DNA of 64,000 nucleotides from Tubulanus polymorphus (taxonomy: Eukaryota; Nemertea; Palaeonemertea; Tubulaniformes; Tubulanidae): positions 1,360,001 through 1,424,000 of the forward strand of contig NC_134034.1 of assembly GCF_964204645.1 (NCBI RefSeq), in the 5' to 3' direction. The notes under the pieces were generated by a model. It saw only the letters and a program-made list of their open reading frames with translations, made no database searches and was not told the DNA's origin. Below are positions 51,078 through 63,040 of the stretch, in pieces. Positions within the stretch are counted from its first letter, which is position 1; every line of letters begins with the position of its first letter. A program made the translations under genes and the position numbers.

Positions 51078-51480
51078 AGCTGCTGCGGCTGCTCTTGTTC
51101 CTGCTGGTGCTGCTGCTGTTGCTGCTCCTGCTGCTGCTGGGGGTACTGCTGCTGCTGCTGCTGCTGCTGCACTTCTGTTCACTGCTGCTGCTGCTGTTGT
51201 GGCTGGTGTGTGGTGCTGTTGTTGTTGCTGCTGCTGCTCTTGTTCCTGCTTCTGGTGCTGCTGTTGTTGTTGCTGCTGTTGCTGCTGGTGCTGCTGTTGT
51301 TGCTGATGCTGCTGCTGCTGTTGTGGCTGGTGGTGGTGCTGTTGTTGCTACTGCGGCTGCTCTAGTTCCTGCTGCTGGTGCTGCTGTTGTTGTCGCTCCT
51401 CCTGCTGCTGCTGCTGGGGGGTGCTGGTACTGCTGCTGCTGGGGGTGCTGCTGCTGCTGCTGCTGCTGCACTTCTGTTCA
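51078..51480. repeat. CTG/GTTGCTGCTG triplet-rich tract
   Basis: About 400 bp of CTG with GTT and GGTG interruptions. Frames of 120-180 codons on both strands (poly-Leu, poly-Gln, poly-Ala) have no other protein signal. Confidence 0.9.
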
Positions 51481-51724
51481 CTGCGTTCGTTCATTCTACC
51501 GCTTTGATATTGAATCAAACAAGATTTGCCTTGATTGAATAAACCAACACAACTTCAATCGTCGACGTCTCTAGTTTTTCTTTAGATTAAAAAAAAGCTA
51601 CTGCCGCGATTTAAAACGAAATCAGCTGCGATCAGAACCGACCAGAACCGACCAGTTCACATAACCGCGCACTCAGGTTCCGTATGCTGTCAGTTTAAAA
51701 CTCTGCCAGCAGATTACATTAACT

Positions 51725-52110
51725 GGCCTCCACTAATCCCCCTATGACATCAGCAAATTGTTCCAACATTTCTAGAAATGTGGTTACCTCCATAAATCCA
51801 CCCATGACATTCTCAATTAACCTACTACTGAATTGATCTATAAACCTCCAAAAATCCTATGACATCGTCAAATTGTCTACTAGTAATTTGATCTATAGAC
51901 GCTTCTTAAAAAGATATCTGCCTCCATAAATCTCCCTACGACACCATCAAATAACCTACAAGTGATTTGATCTATAGACACTTCTAGAAAAGATGTCTGC
52001 CACCATAAATCTCCCTACGACATCATCAAATTGTTTACTAGCGATTTGATCTATAGACACTTCTAGAAAAGATGTCTGCCACCATAAATCCCCCTATGAC
52101 ATCATCAAAT
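51725..52110. repeat. Dispersed 'CCCCTATGACATCATCAAATT' repeat, copy 5
   Basis: Five units with GATTTGATCTATAGACACTT and TAGAAAAGATGTCTGCC; the youngest-looking units are at 51970-52110. Confidence 0.85.
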
Positions 52111-53409
52111 CGCTCCCATCGGTGATAGACGAAAAGATGGCCTCCCGTGTTTATCATACCATCAGATCTTTTTAAGCAAGGTCTTTAAATCATCGGCTCG
52201 TTGTCGAATCGAGGAAAAGTTTATCTAATTCAACGATTCTAAAACGAATTACGGAAATTCAGAAAACAGAAGAATAATCAAATGAAACTCCCGGGCCCGC
52301 TGATTGGTTTAAATCATCACGCTCCACACTAATCAGCTTATCGCCGAGCTCGAAATCGTATCGTCCTAACCGAACTATGAAAAAAAATCCAGGTCACACG
52401 GCACGCACGTCGTAAAACCGAAACTACCGCCGACGAAACGGAGACGACATAAAACTGAAACTAGCGCGACGAATCGCCGACGAGACGCGATTGCTAAGTA
52501 TCGAATTAACGCCGGTACGAATTAAAAACGTTTGAGCGCGATTTGTTTTCATTAGACGCGCGTTAATAAAAACGTCGCCAGCTGCAGCAGCCGCGATGTT
52601 TTATGGGTTTAGATTGATTCCGTTTGGATTGAGAAATAGTCGTCCAATTCGGCGCGTGGAGGCGCCACAACCATCCGAACCGGTGATTCTAAAAGTCTCC
52701 TACGATACAAAAGTTGAAATCATATCATTCTATAGAACTCAAATTTTGTCAATAAGTGATAATTATATAACGTTTAAAAGTTGAATATCGGAATCACAAT
52801 TTACCCACAATACGGCACGGTATTCACCGTCCGTTCTGTTTCATATCATATAGAGTGAGGAGAGTGAGGAGGAAAGATGATATTATAACCTGAAAAAAAA
52901 ACGTGCATGAAAAGAGATATAATTGAGCTAGAGCAAGGAAGCGGGAGGGGAACTGGGTGGGAGAGGGGGTACTGGGGGAGAGGAAGGAGTACTAGGACAA
53001 CAAGAGAAACAACAAGCGAGTGGAACAGATAGTGGATAGATAGGTACGGATAGGGAAAGTGAATTGGGGAGGGAGAGATGAGGGATAGGTCAGAGAGAGT
53101 TAAATGAGAGGGGGGGGGGGGGTGTGGAGAAAGAGGGAAAGGGGATGGAAAGAGAGGGAAAGAGTGAGAGAATGAGGAGACAGTTTGACAGCAGTCCTGG
53201 ATGTTGGATACAGACAGTGAAAGCTGTTATGCATTCATCGTCATGGATTCCAGGAATTGCTACGATGGCGGCGGAAGAAGTCACAGTACAAAACTCAACC
53301 AGTCGTAAACTGACACAATCTGACATGTCTACTGCGCGCGCCGCTATACTCCACCACCGACAACAACAACAACTGTAGTATCTCAACTTTCCCTTCGTCT
53401 ACTGTCAAA
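52111..53409. other. Gene-free region with purine-rich tract
   Basis: GA/G-rich stretch at about 52850-53175. No gene recognised. Confidence 0.35.
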
Positions 53410-53690
53410 TCGAAACCGTGGAACTGGATCTATAGTCAAATTAAACCTACACAACTGTGGAACTGGATCCAGAGTCAAATTAAACCTACACAACTGTGGA
53501 ACTGGATCCAGAGTCAAATTAAACCTACACAACTGTGGAACTGGATCCAGAGTCAAATTAAACCCGCACAACTGTGTAACTGGTTCCACAGTCAGATCAA
53601 AACCACTCACAACTGTCGAACTGTGTCCAGTCAAATGAAACCCAACACACAGCTGTGGAACTGGATTCAGAGAGCCAAGTAAACCCTACA
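53410..53690. repeat. Dispersed ~39-bp 'CACAACTGTGGAACTGG' satellite
   Basis: Six to seven units, the central four almost identical (ATCCAGAGTCAAATTAAACC). Confidence 0.9.
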
Positions 53691-54867
53691 CAATTTTGGA
53701 ATTGAAAGCACCCCAACACATTTTCTTGGTAGCCTAATTAATTGAAAGTATGAAAACCAATACTCGAATAAGAGGAATGGGACCTGTGTAAAGAGGAACC
53801 TTATACGGGAGGAGAGAGATATTGAATTTTCCATCGAAGCTTTGTCAACATATTTCCATCGAGTTGCGAAGTACATTTTCGTGCAAATCGATACGAGTCT
53901 GCGAACAATCGCGGTTACAAAGACACCGGCTCCTTCACAACATGTGCGCGCCGATCGTGGAGAACCGTTCATAAGTATGGATAAGCACCACTAGTTCCCG
54001 AGCGGCGAAGCGACGACGACCTGATCGACATAAAAGATTCACGACGTGAAATAACGAATACTCTCGTTCAAGTCTCGTTTTGCCGTTTAAGCAAAAATAA
54101 TGTGGACAGCCTGAACGCATTTAACGAGTACCCGGATGAGAGCCCTCGAGGTCGGCCAGACGACACTCGCGTGCCAGCGTAAGTCTCACCGGCCTGACAA
54201 CAATCTAATGCCAGTGTAAGCCGCCCGGTAAACACCGGCCTGACAACACTCGCATACCAGTGTAAGCCCTTCCGTTGAACACATGCCAGACGTAATAATT
54301 TAATATATCGATGACGTCATTTTGGGGATACATATTTCTGAATACTAATCGCCAAAACAAGAAAGGAACCGAAATAAAACCTTTAGAAATACATTTGGCT
54401 CTCTATAAACTGGAAAACGCTAAATTCCGTGTGCACGAAAAAATGCTGTCCGTCGGTATCGGTTCGGTAAACACTAGACCACGTACGTGGCATATATTAC
54501 CAAAAAAAAATCAGAATTGCCCTGCATTTACGTATATCGGTTGGTAAGCACTAAAACACGTACGCCGACCATTAGACAAGAAAATAGGATTCCGTGCATG
54601 TATATGGGCATATCGCGACTTGTAAATACCCCAGTTCACGTCCGCGTACGAGAAAATAATGTGCTCATATCGCAACTTGCAAATAGCCCGACATCCGCCG
54701 TTACGTCGGTACAGTAACGTTTTACGCGACCGTTAGCTAACTGTAAAACAAGCGCTTACGGAAATGACATTGACGCAGCGTTGACGGTGATTAAGAGGAG
54801 ACAGCACGTCAACGTAATCCGGGTAACTACCGGGGATCGTGCATTAATTGTCAATTTACCGTATAAA
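53691..54867. other. Gene-free region
   Basis: No exon or RNA gene recognised. Around 54130-54290 a loose ~50-bp repeat contains CCAGTGTAAGCC. Confidence 0.3.
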
Positions 54868-55339
54868 CGATATCGGCAGACGATCAGGTCAGGTATAGAG
54901 GTGCAGCAGACGATCAGATCAGGTATAGCGGTGCAGTAGACGATCAGATCAGGTATAGAGGTGCAGCAGACGATCAGATCAGGTATAGAGGTGCAGCAGA
55001 CGATCAGATCAGGTATAGAGGTGCAGCACACGATCAGATCAGGTATAGAGGTGCAGCAGACGATCAGATCAGGTAAAGAGGTGCAGCAGACGATCAGGTC
55101 AGGTATAGAGGTGCATCAGACGATCAGGTCAGGTAAAGAGGTGCAGCAGACGATCAGGTCAGGTATAGCGGTGCAGTAGACGATCAGATCAGGTATAGAG
55201 GTGCATCAGACGATCAGATCAGGTATAGAGGTGCAGCAGACGATCAGATCAGGTATAGCGGTGCAGTAGACGATCAGATCAGGTATAGAGGTGCAGCAGA
55301 CGATCAGATCAGGTATAGAGGTGCAGCAGATGATCAGGT
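54868..55339. repeat. 30-bp tandem repeat, ~16 copies
   Basis: CAGACGATCAGATCAGGTAT + AGAGGTGCAG repeats at exactly 30 bp with no indels. Because 30 is a multiple of three, each frame stays open or closed throughout. Variants AGGTAAAG, GTGCATCA and GCGGTGCAGT form higher-order patterns. Confidence 0.97.
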
Positions 55340-56029
55340 CCTCTCTTCCTTCTCATCTCTCTCTCCTCTACTCTATCAATGCTAACTCTAAATCGTCCTT
55401 CCATATTTTCTCTACATTTCCAACCTTTCCGATCCCTCACTCTCGACTCCTACCCGGATCTCTCACTTCGGCATAACATGTTTTTACTTGACGACGATTC
55501 AGTATGAAATAGAATCCCTCGCGTGACGTTCCAAATGTCACCGTGTTTTTACAGAACGCACTCACCAAAAAAATCATTCGATACTACTACGGATTATCCC
55601 CGTTAATACATCAACGCAACCCCCCTCTCCCCTCTCCCCCTCCGCCTCGCCCTCTTACAATCAGCGGCGGGAGAGAAAATGCATCACGCCGCGACAAAAA
55701 AACCCTGAATAAACCAACATTGATTACCGCGGCAAGAAATATCGGATATTTGCATCTATCCGACAGATTGTGGATCAGTTTCTGCCAAATTGAGAGATTT
55801 ATGTAATACAACACCGCGCGCAGTTCCATAATCCCCCGGGGTTACGTGTACTTTCGACTAGAGTACACAATTATCAATAATATTGAGACAAACGAGACTG
55901 CTAAGGATGTGTAGTTTAAAATTGTTAATTCGAACGATGGGGAAACAAAAGCTCCGTCAAATAAACAAAATAACCTATAAAGTACCATCCGTCTTGTTCA
56001 GGCTCCTCCACCAATCTTATCTATAGTGT
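55340..56029. other. Gene-free region
   Basis: No feature recognised beyond a C-rich stretch near 55620-55650. Confidence 0.3.
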
Positions 56030-56510
56030 ATGTTCTGGTGATCCTACTGTACACTAGCGACACCTGGTGGATCCTCACTTGCAACAAGAGGAATCATCTA
56101 TTGCCGCAGTAGTTGATGTCCTACTACACACCAGCAACACCTGGTGGATCCTCACTTGCCACAAGTGGAATCCTCTATTGTGGCAGTAGTTGATGTCCCA
56201 CTACACACAGGCGACACCTGGTGGATCCTCACTTGCCACAAGTGGAATCCTCTATTGCCGCAGTAGTTGATGTCCTGTCCTATTGCACACCAGCAACACC
56301 TGGTGGATCCTCACCTGCCACAAGTGGAATCCTCTATTGCCGCAGTAGTTGATGTCCTGTCCTACTGCACACCAGCAACACCTGGTGGATCCTCACTTGC
56401 CACAAGTGGAATCCTCTATTGCCGCAGTAGTTGATGTCCTGTCCTATTGCACACCAGCAACACCTGGTGGATCCTCACTTGCCACAAGTGGAATCCTCTA
56501 CTTCCCCAAT
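56030..56510. repeat. ~70-bp 'CACCTGGTGGATCCTCACTTG' minisatellite
   Basis: Seven units, the most regular array of this family. Later units carry an added GTCCT (GATGTCCTGTCCTA). Confidence 0.93.
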
Positions 56511-56788
56511 TAGGCGTTGAAGGCTATCCCGGTGCGCATTCAAATGCTGTCACCTTGAACGGACCGCTTTCAAGATCCTTAACAAGTGGTTTGTTATTCC
56601 TTATTCATGATTAATGATCACAGTGCAGCAATCGCTCACTGGGGATACACACACTCACAGTTCATGCAGTTCGTCGAGTAGGGGGCCAAATAAAAACCTC
56701 GTCTATAATTAATAGACTTCGGTAATTCGATATCGAATCTAGCGGCGATGAATTAACACGATTCTCAAGAATGATCCGATATTTCATT

Positions 56789-56790
<2 letters not shown>

Positions 56791-56838
<48 letters not shown>
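56791..56838. repeat. (CT)n microsatellite
   Basis: About 24 CT repeats. Confidence 0.95.
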
Positions 56839-56842
<4 letters not shown>

Positions 56843-57534
56843 CTCGCTCGGCAGTTTTATCGGAAAAACACTGCATATCATAACACGATACAGTTCTCAA
56901 GTGACCCTGTTTTACACCAGTTTATGCAGATACAAAGCCATGGCTAAATTGTTTTGTAAATACCGTTAATGTAAGTCCTTGTTTTTTCCCTCTCTGAGTC
57001 GAAATCTTTGAATTCAATCTATAATCGATCGATATCTCTTCAGGCTTAGATATTAAGACCAGTCTAAGACCATATCCATTGTAATTGCCTTTATAAAGGG
57101 CACCCTCCCTTCAGGGGTAGCTCTTACGACTCGGGGCGTCCTCCTCAAATGTGTAAATTTTCAATTTATATGTAGTGACCAAAGATTTTTATCATCAGAT
57201 GATCGTTCTTGAGATTTAAGAAGAATTTTTGGTTGGATTGAAGTCACGACGGAGAGGTTGCCGGACGTGACGTCTCACTGCTTCTACGTACAACTAGCCG
57301 ACCTTTTAATGTTCGATAAATCTCTGAAGATGTATAGAAGTTGTTTGTTTGAAACAATGAAACGGATTCTTAAGTTGAATCATTGTGGGGTATTTGAGAT
57401 GAAAATATAGTTGGGTGTGTTTTTCCCCATAGACGGACATAGCTTTTAAATAAACTGCAATCAATGAAATCATCTTTAATGTAACACTATATTTCGTGTG
57501 AAATAATTCCTAATATTTACTGAAATTTATTAAA

Positions 57535-58575
57535 CTATCTGCCGAATATGATTTGTAGTAACGAACTATTTCCGGATATTTCTGTTCCGTATTTTAATAA
57601 TTTCTCCAAATAAAGTGTCTCTAACTCGACGAGAGGGTCTGGAATAGTCTGTTTTCCCACCTCTTCTTGAGTCGGTCGAAGGTCGTGGCTCGATGGCATG
57701 CGCGAGGGTACGTCCTGCGTGACGTCACCAACCGGCTCGACGTCCGTTTCCGACGTCATACGAATGTCGATTCCCGAAATATTTTCGATCACGTGACACG
57801 CCGACGCCTGCTCACCGGCGGACTGCGACCGGTCGATAGCCGTGGTCCGTTCCGGTGTCAATCCGTCCGGAGATGATACGGACAGCGAATCGGACAACAG
57901 CCCGTGAACGTCCGTAGAATGAGAAACGTCCACCGCAGACGTCTGACTCAAATCTAACAACGACAGATGACGCGCGAATGACCTACTTATTTCCTTCGAT
58001 CGGTTAGGCGATGACGTCATATAATCGGGGGTATCCTCGTCGCGGGGACTCCCGAGTGGCGAGTAATCCTCGCTTGAACGCGGCTGATTCCTGATCCAGT
58101 GAACGAGTGCGTCTTCAGCCCAGAGTCGGGTTCGGCTCCAGCTGCGAGCCCGTTTAAAACAGCCTCCTCCGCCGAGTGATACGGTCGAGTCAGTCGACGT
58201 TTCTTCCTCCGCGGAGGAAACGAGTCCGGCTGTTACACTTTCCAGAAATGCCGCGCTTGAACTCCTCGACAGCGTCGAACTGTTGGAACTAACAACCGCT
58301 TTGTATTCATTATCAACCGAGGAATCCACATTCTTTTTCTTCCCTCTGTCACCCCTCTTAGCGTGGTCCAAACTACTAGCTAGACCCCCTAAACTCCATA
58401 TTTCGATGGCCTCGTCCTCGGTGAGTCGGTCCTCTTTCGATGAACGACGATTTTTGAATTTTTTCGCAACTTTTTTGCATTTCGTTTTCAGCTCCTTGAA
58501 CTTCGATCCACTTCCGGTTTGCTGGTCGGTCGCTACGTTGACCCTTTTGTCGTGTTGCTGATTGGACGCGGCCAT
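57535..58575 (-). CDS. Unrecognised 346-aa protein, single exon
   Basis: A long uninterrupted frame with ordinary codon use and no repeats. The N-terminus is strongly basic (KFKELKTKCKKVAKKFKNRR, residues about 25-44), suggesting nuclear or membrane-surface targeting. The middle is Ser-rich with an aromatic/basic patch (RARSWSRTRLWAEDALVHWI, about 142-161). A possible C-terminal helix reads LVELETLYLEKLLKYG. There is no signal peptide, membrane segment or domain that I recognise. It looks largely disordered and possibly phosphorylated (RSFARHLS, RSSSAAF). The ATG at 58575 (GGATGGCC) is the first in frame. It could be the last exon of a larger gene. Neighbouring DNA is satellite-rich with no linked gene. 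Confidence 0.6.
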   Translation of the reverse strand: MAASNQQHDKRVNVATDQQTGSGSKFKELKTKCKKVAKKFKNRRSSKEDRLTEDEAIEIWSLGGLASSLDHAKRGDRGKKKNVDSSVDNEYKAVVSSNSSTLSRSSSAAFLESVTAGLVSSAEEETSTDSTVSLGGGGCFKRARSWSRTRLWAEDALVHWIRNQPRSSEDYSPLGSPRDEDTPDYMTSSPNRSKEISRSFARHLSLLDLSQTSAVDVSHSTDVHGLLSDSLSVSSPDGLTPERTTAIDRSQSAGEQASACHVIENISGIDIRMTSETDVEPVGDVTQDVPSRMPSSHDLRPTQEEVGKQTIPDPLVELETLYLEKLLKYGTEISGNSSLLQIIFGR

Positions 58576-58908
58576 CCGTCGATTAAAGTGGTCGGTATAT
58601 TTTTCGTCGATTGAATCAGATTCCTCTGATTTTGTACCGACCGTCTGCCCGACAACAATTCCCGCCGGTGATACATTGGAAACTATGGAAATACAGGAAA
58701 GATTTGGAAAAAGTTCTTTCCGTTTTACGCAGACGTGATAGGAAATGCTGCCTCCTGGTGGCTGTACGTTTCGTTAGTTGGGAAGAGTTGCGGAAAGGGA
58801 TGTTGGAAATGAGAGAGGGAGACGAGAGGAAGAGGGAGAGGGGGCAGGGGAGAGGAGAAAGAATGAAAGAGTGATATATGGAGAGAGCAATGTACAGAAA
58901 GAGAGGGC

Positions 58909-58909
<1 letters not shown>
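58576..58909. other. 5' flank of the 346-aa gene
   Basis: Becomes purine-rich from about 58790. No distinct promoter motif. Confidence 0.3.
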
Positions 58910-59110
<201 letters not shown>

Positions 59111-62100
59111 AGATAGATCGTAAAGCAGATATAGCGATGGAGAGGAAGGAGAGAGCAATGTAGTGAGGTCTAACCGCTCATTTTTCAAATGATGCTTAAA
59201 CACGAGTTGCGATTGTTCAGTGACAGCTGAAACGTGGAAGATCGTCAATTACGCTGTGCACAGAAATCAATAGTCATTGAGTTTATTGCTTATTGATCGC
59301 CTACGCGAGGCCAGTCTCCACAAACAGATTTACATCTTTCATTCAATTCACAATTCTCACGTAGAGCGTAGACTCTGTAGTGTTCCGCTGCAGGTCGAGG
59401 AAGCTCTTCAACCGAGCCAACAGTGAGTTATCTGGGTCGATCTTCGCCTAGCCCCGACCCGAGTAGCGGATTCCCGGGGTAGATCTTTACCCAACCCGTC
59501 CAAATAACGGGTACCCACGATACATTCCAGGGGCCGGTTGCAAAGTCATCGCTTAGACTTAAGACCAGTCTAAGACCAACTTAGTTCTATAGTCAATCTA
59601 ACACTAAGACCAGTCTTAAGATTATAGACCATTTTTGGGCTTAAGTCACGACTGTGCAACCGGCACCAGAATCTTTTGAAATCTGTTTGGATTTTATTCC
59701 TGCCTCAATGAGGGCATTCCTCCAATATATTTTTAAGTATCTCATATGCACGAGGTCGATTCTTTTTTTACCGATTGATTGTCGGGTGTATGTGAAGTGC
59801 CTGCGTGTTTGTTTAATACGCTACGACCTTGACATCGCGCGAACCTTGATGGATCATCAAGTGTTGTTGTTACCGTAATTAATGGTTATTGTGGAGATGA
59901 ATCGCGCGCCTGCGTCACATAAAGCAGAGCAGACGATAAATCCCGCGTGTTCTCCGGGTTTTATCGATACTTCTGTTTAATGTCTTAGACAAATCGTTAA
60001 TTGGGTTCAACACGACATCAATCTGTAATCCGGGAGTATAGTTTATGTATACAAGTCAGGCTAATCCTAGAGTAACGACTATATAGTTAGCTACTTCCGA
60101 CTCCCGGCGCTACTTAACCGAAATGGTAGATGTAAAAATAGTTCCCTTCGTTCACAGTAGGTGGCGACGTACACAAATACATACTTGCAGAATTCGTTCG
60201 GAATATATTTAGTCATATAACGCTTCCTTGTGGCGCGGATAGCCATGAACCTTTTTTTCTATGGAGAACTGTCAATAAAAAATGCTACAATAACGGGATT
60301 CGAACCCGCTAACCGTGGATTGATAAACAAAAATAATATGCAAATATTGTCTTACCTACTTCCTGTCCGTGTATCTTCCAGAATTTTGAACTGTTTATCT
60401 GAAAAAAGCAAAAAAGATGAATTCAATGAATTCACTAAGTGCAATTCGTCATTTAGATAGATCCACGCAACGACCGTTTCAACTACGAAGCCTTTTGTTC
60501 AAATTCTAGGCGAGTTGAATTAGATTTCATTGCAGCACAATGTGGACACAATTACGGTGACTCCTAACCCCTAACCCCTCACCCTTCACTCTCCACCCCT
60601 CACTACCGCCCCTGACCCCTCAAACCTCCTCTCTGAAACCTTCCAGAGTTACCTAGGACAGTGTTTAACGTTTCTGCTTCCTTTGAACTATTCATAAATG
60701 AGTGGAATTACTTTTTGGCAGAACCCTTCGATTCCCTCTGAGACGGGGGGGGGGGGGGAGGGGAGGGGCACATCGAGGGTCGGTTGTTTCTCGGAGAGCC
60801 CTATAAGAGATACCACAAGAGCCCTCCCTCTACGAGAGACCACATTTAACAGTGTCTGTGGATGTGTTGTTACTCTATTGACGGTTTAAAACGCGCGGAA
60901 AAAAGAAAAGAACATCAGTAAGTAACGTTCACGCGAACAATGGCGAACAAAAAAAGCAGAATTCTAAGAATGCTACGATTTCATTAACGCTTTCAGCGTC
61001 GCGCGATGCGCAGTTTTATAATGAATTCATTCTTATATCAGCACACAGACTCGGTAATACCCGGCCGGCGCGTTCTGATCGTCTGCGGATCTCTGTCGAT
61101 AGATTGCCGTCTGTTTACTTTGTGTTCTGTGTTCAGGAATTTTTCTATTAAACACGCAAACAAAAACCTGAAACGACGCACGGGATATGAAACCGTCGAC
61201 GCCGAAGCCGCGGATTTCGTTCGTTTAAACAGGTGTAATTTGCGTTTGTAAATATTTCATCACCGGGATCCATTAACGGGGAGGGGGAGACCGCAGGGGA
61301 GAACAGACAGAGAGATATGAGAGAGGGAGGGAGAGTTGAGAGTAGAGAGATCGCGACTGAGTGAGGGGAGGAGCGAGGACAGGAGGGAGAGGGAGAGGAA
61401 GAGGAGGTAGGGGAGAGGGAGGAGATAGGGAGATGGGTCACCGGGAATACCACGAGGGAGAGGGAGAGAAAATTGAAGGAGGACGCAGAGAGGGAGAGAG
61501 GGGGAGAGAGGGAGAGAGACAAGAGAAGGGAGAGAGACAGGGAGAGAGGGGGTAAGGGGAGGATGGGGGCAGATGGGGAGAGGAGGGAGGCAGGGGGAGG
61601 GAGACAGACAGACAGACGGGGAGAGGGAGGCAAGGGGGAGGGAGATAGATGGGGAGAGGAGGGAGGGGAAAGGAGGTATGATTCATATGGTCGCGTATGT
61701 TTAATTAAACGCGTATCAATTGCTTTGTAAATATTTAAAAGTCGTGAATAAGAACTGAATCGGTGCCGAGTAAAAACAAATTAGACGCAACGCGATATTC
61801 TGCGGCCTCGATCGTGTCGCGTAAACCGAAACCAAACAGCTTTTTTAAAATTACCAGCAGCAGCCGGTGCGTTCTATAAACTCAGACTAGAAAAATATCG
61901 ATGGCGATTGAGACAGAACAGATGCAGATTCAAAGGGTCTTAAAACTAAATACGGTTTTGAAATATTCTCTCTGACATTTCTAAGGGTTCGTTCTATAGG
62001 CAGCGCATCTTGTGACCACTTTCTAGAATTTTACAAGAATTCATTTTTTATCATATCATCCAAATTGTGCTTTGTTCACCATTTACCATTTTAGGTTTTT

Positions 62101-62509
62101 GGGTACAGGGTCGTATTGTCACGAGGTCACTGGTTACTGGTCACCAGTCACGCTAACTTAGTGGCGATAACCTTAACCTTTGAAAAAAGTTAGTTCGTCG
62201 CTGTCCCTGGTAGGTTCGAACCCCAGGTATCCGCGCGGATATAATCGGGTTTGTTTCTGTGAATTATGGCCGGGAATGACGGCAACTACTGCCACTGATT
62301 ATTGTGATTGTGGCAATATTGTTATGACATCCGTAATGCAAATCACAATATACCCAATATGACAAGTGAACGCACACAGCTTCAGGCGTTACACATTGTA
62401 GACTCACTGAGCATCGCTCTCCATGCAAGTAGTTAGTAAACTATCTTATACAAATCATTGTCTTAACATCAGTGTACTTCTCATTGGGGTTTATGAGAAT
62501 CTCTGAAAT
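59111..62509. other. Gene-free region with purine tract
   Basis: Contains an AACTTAAGACCAGTCTAAG fragment (59545-59620), a B-box-like word on the minus strand near 60290-60320, a G run at 60748-60758 and a GA/G-rich tract at 61275-61680. No gene recognised. Confidence 0.35.
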
Positions 62510-63040
62510 TATTGTGGGCATGGGTCAAATTAAACACATACAACTGTGGAACTGGATTCAGCATCAAATTAAACCCACACAACTTTGGAACTGGATTCAG
62601 AGTAAGATTAAACCCACACAACTGTGGAACTCGATTCAGAGTCAAATTAAACCCACACAACTGTGGAACTGAATTCAGCATCAAATTAAACCCACACAAC
62701 TTTGGAACTGGATTCAGAGTCTAATTAAACCCACACAACTGTGAAACTGAGTTCAGTATCAACTTAAACCCACACAACTGTGGAACTGGATTCAGCATCA
62801 AATTAAACCCACACAACTTTGGAACTGGATTCAGAGTAAGATTAAACCCACACAACTGTGGAACTGAATTCAGAGTCTAATTAAACCCACACAACTGTGG
62901 TACTGGGTTCAGAGTAAGATTAGACCCACACAACTGTGGAACTGGGTTCAGCATCAAATTAAACCCACACAACTGTGGAACTGGATTCACAGTCAAATTA
63001 AACCCACACAACTGTGGAACTGGATCCAGAGTCAAAGAAG
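62510..63040. repeat. Dispersed ~39-bp 'CACACAACTGTGGAACTGG' satellite, largest array
   Basis: About 13 units of CCACACAACTGTGGAACTGG + ATTCAGCATCAAATTAAAC, with AACTTTGG and AGAGTAAGATT variants recurring every third unit or so. Confidence 0.93.

Noticed and set aside
50926-51538. Poly-Gln/Ala and poly-Leu frames of 120-180 codons
   Set aside because: Triplet-repeat tract open on both strands; no splice sites, domain or conserved flank.
61148-61730. Pro/Ser-rich and Gly/Arg-rich frames
   Set aside because: Purine-rich non-coding tract; both strands give open but compositionally extreme frames.
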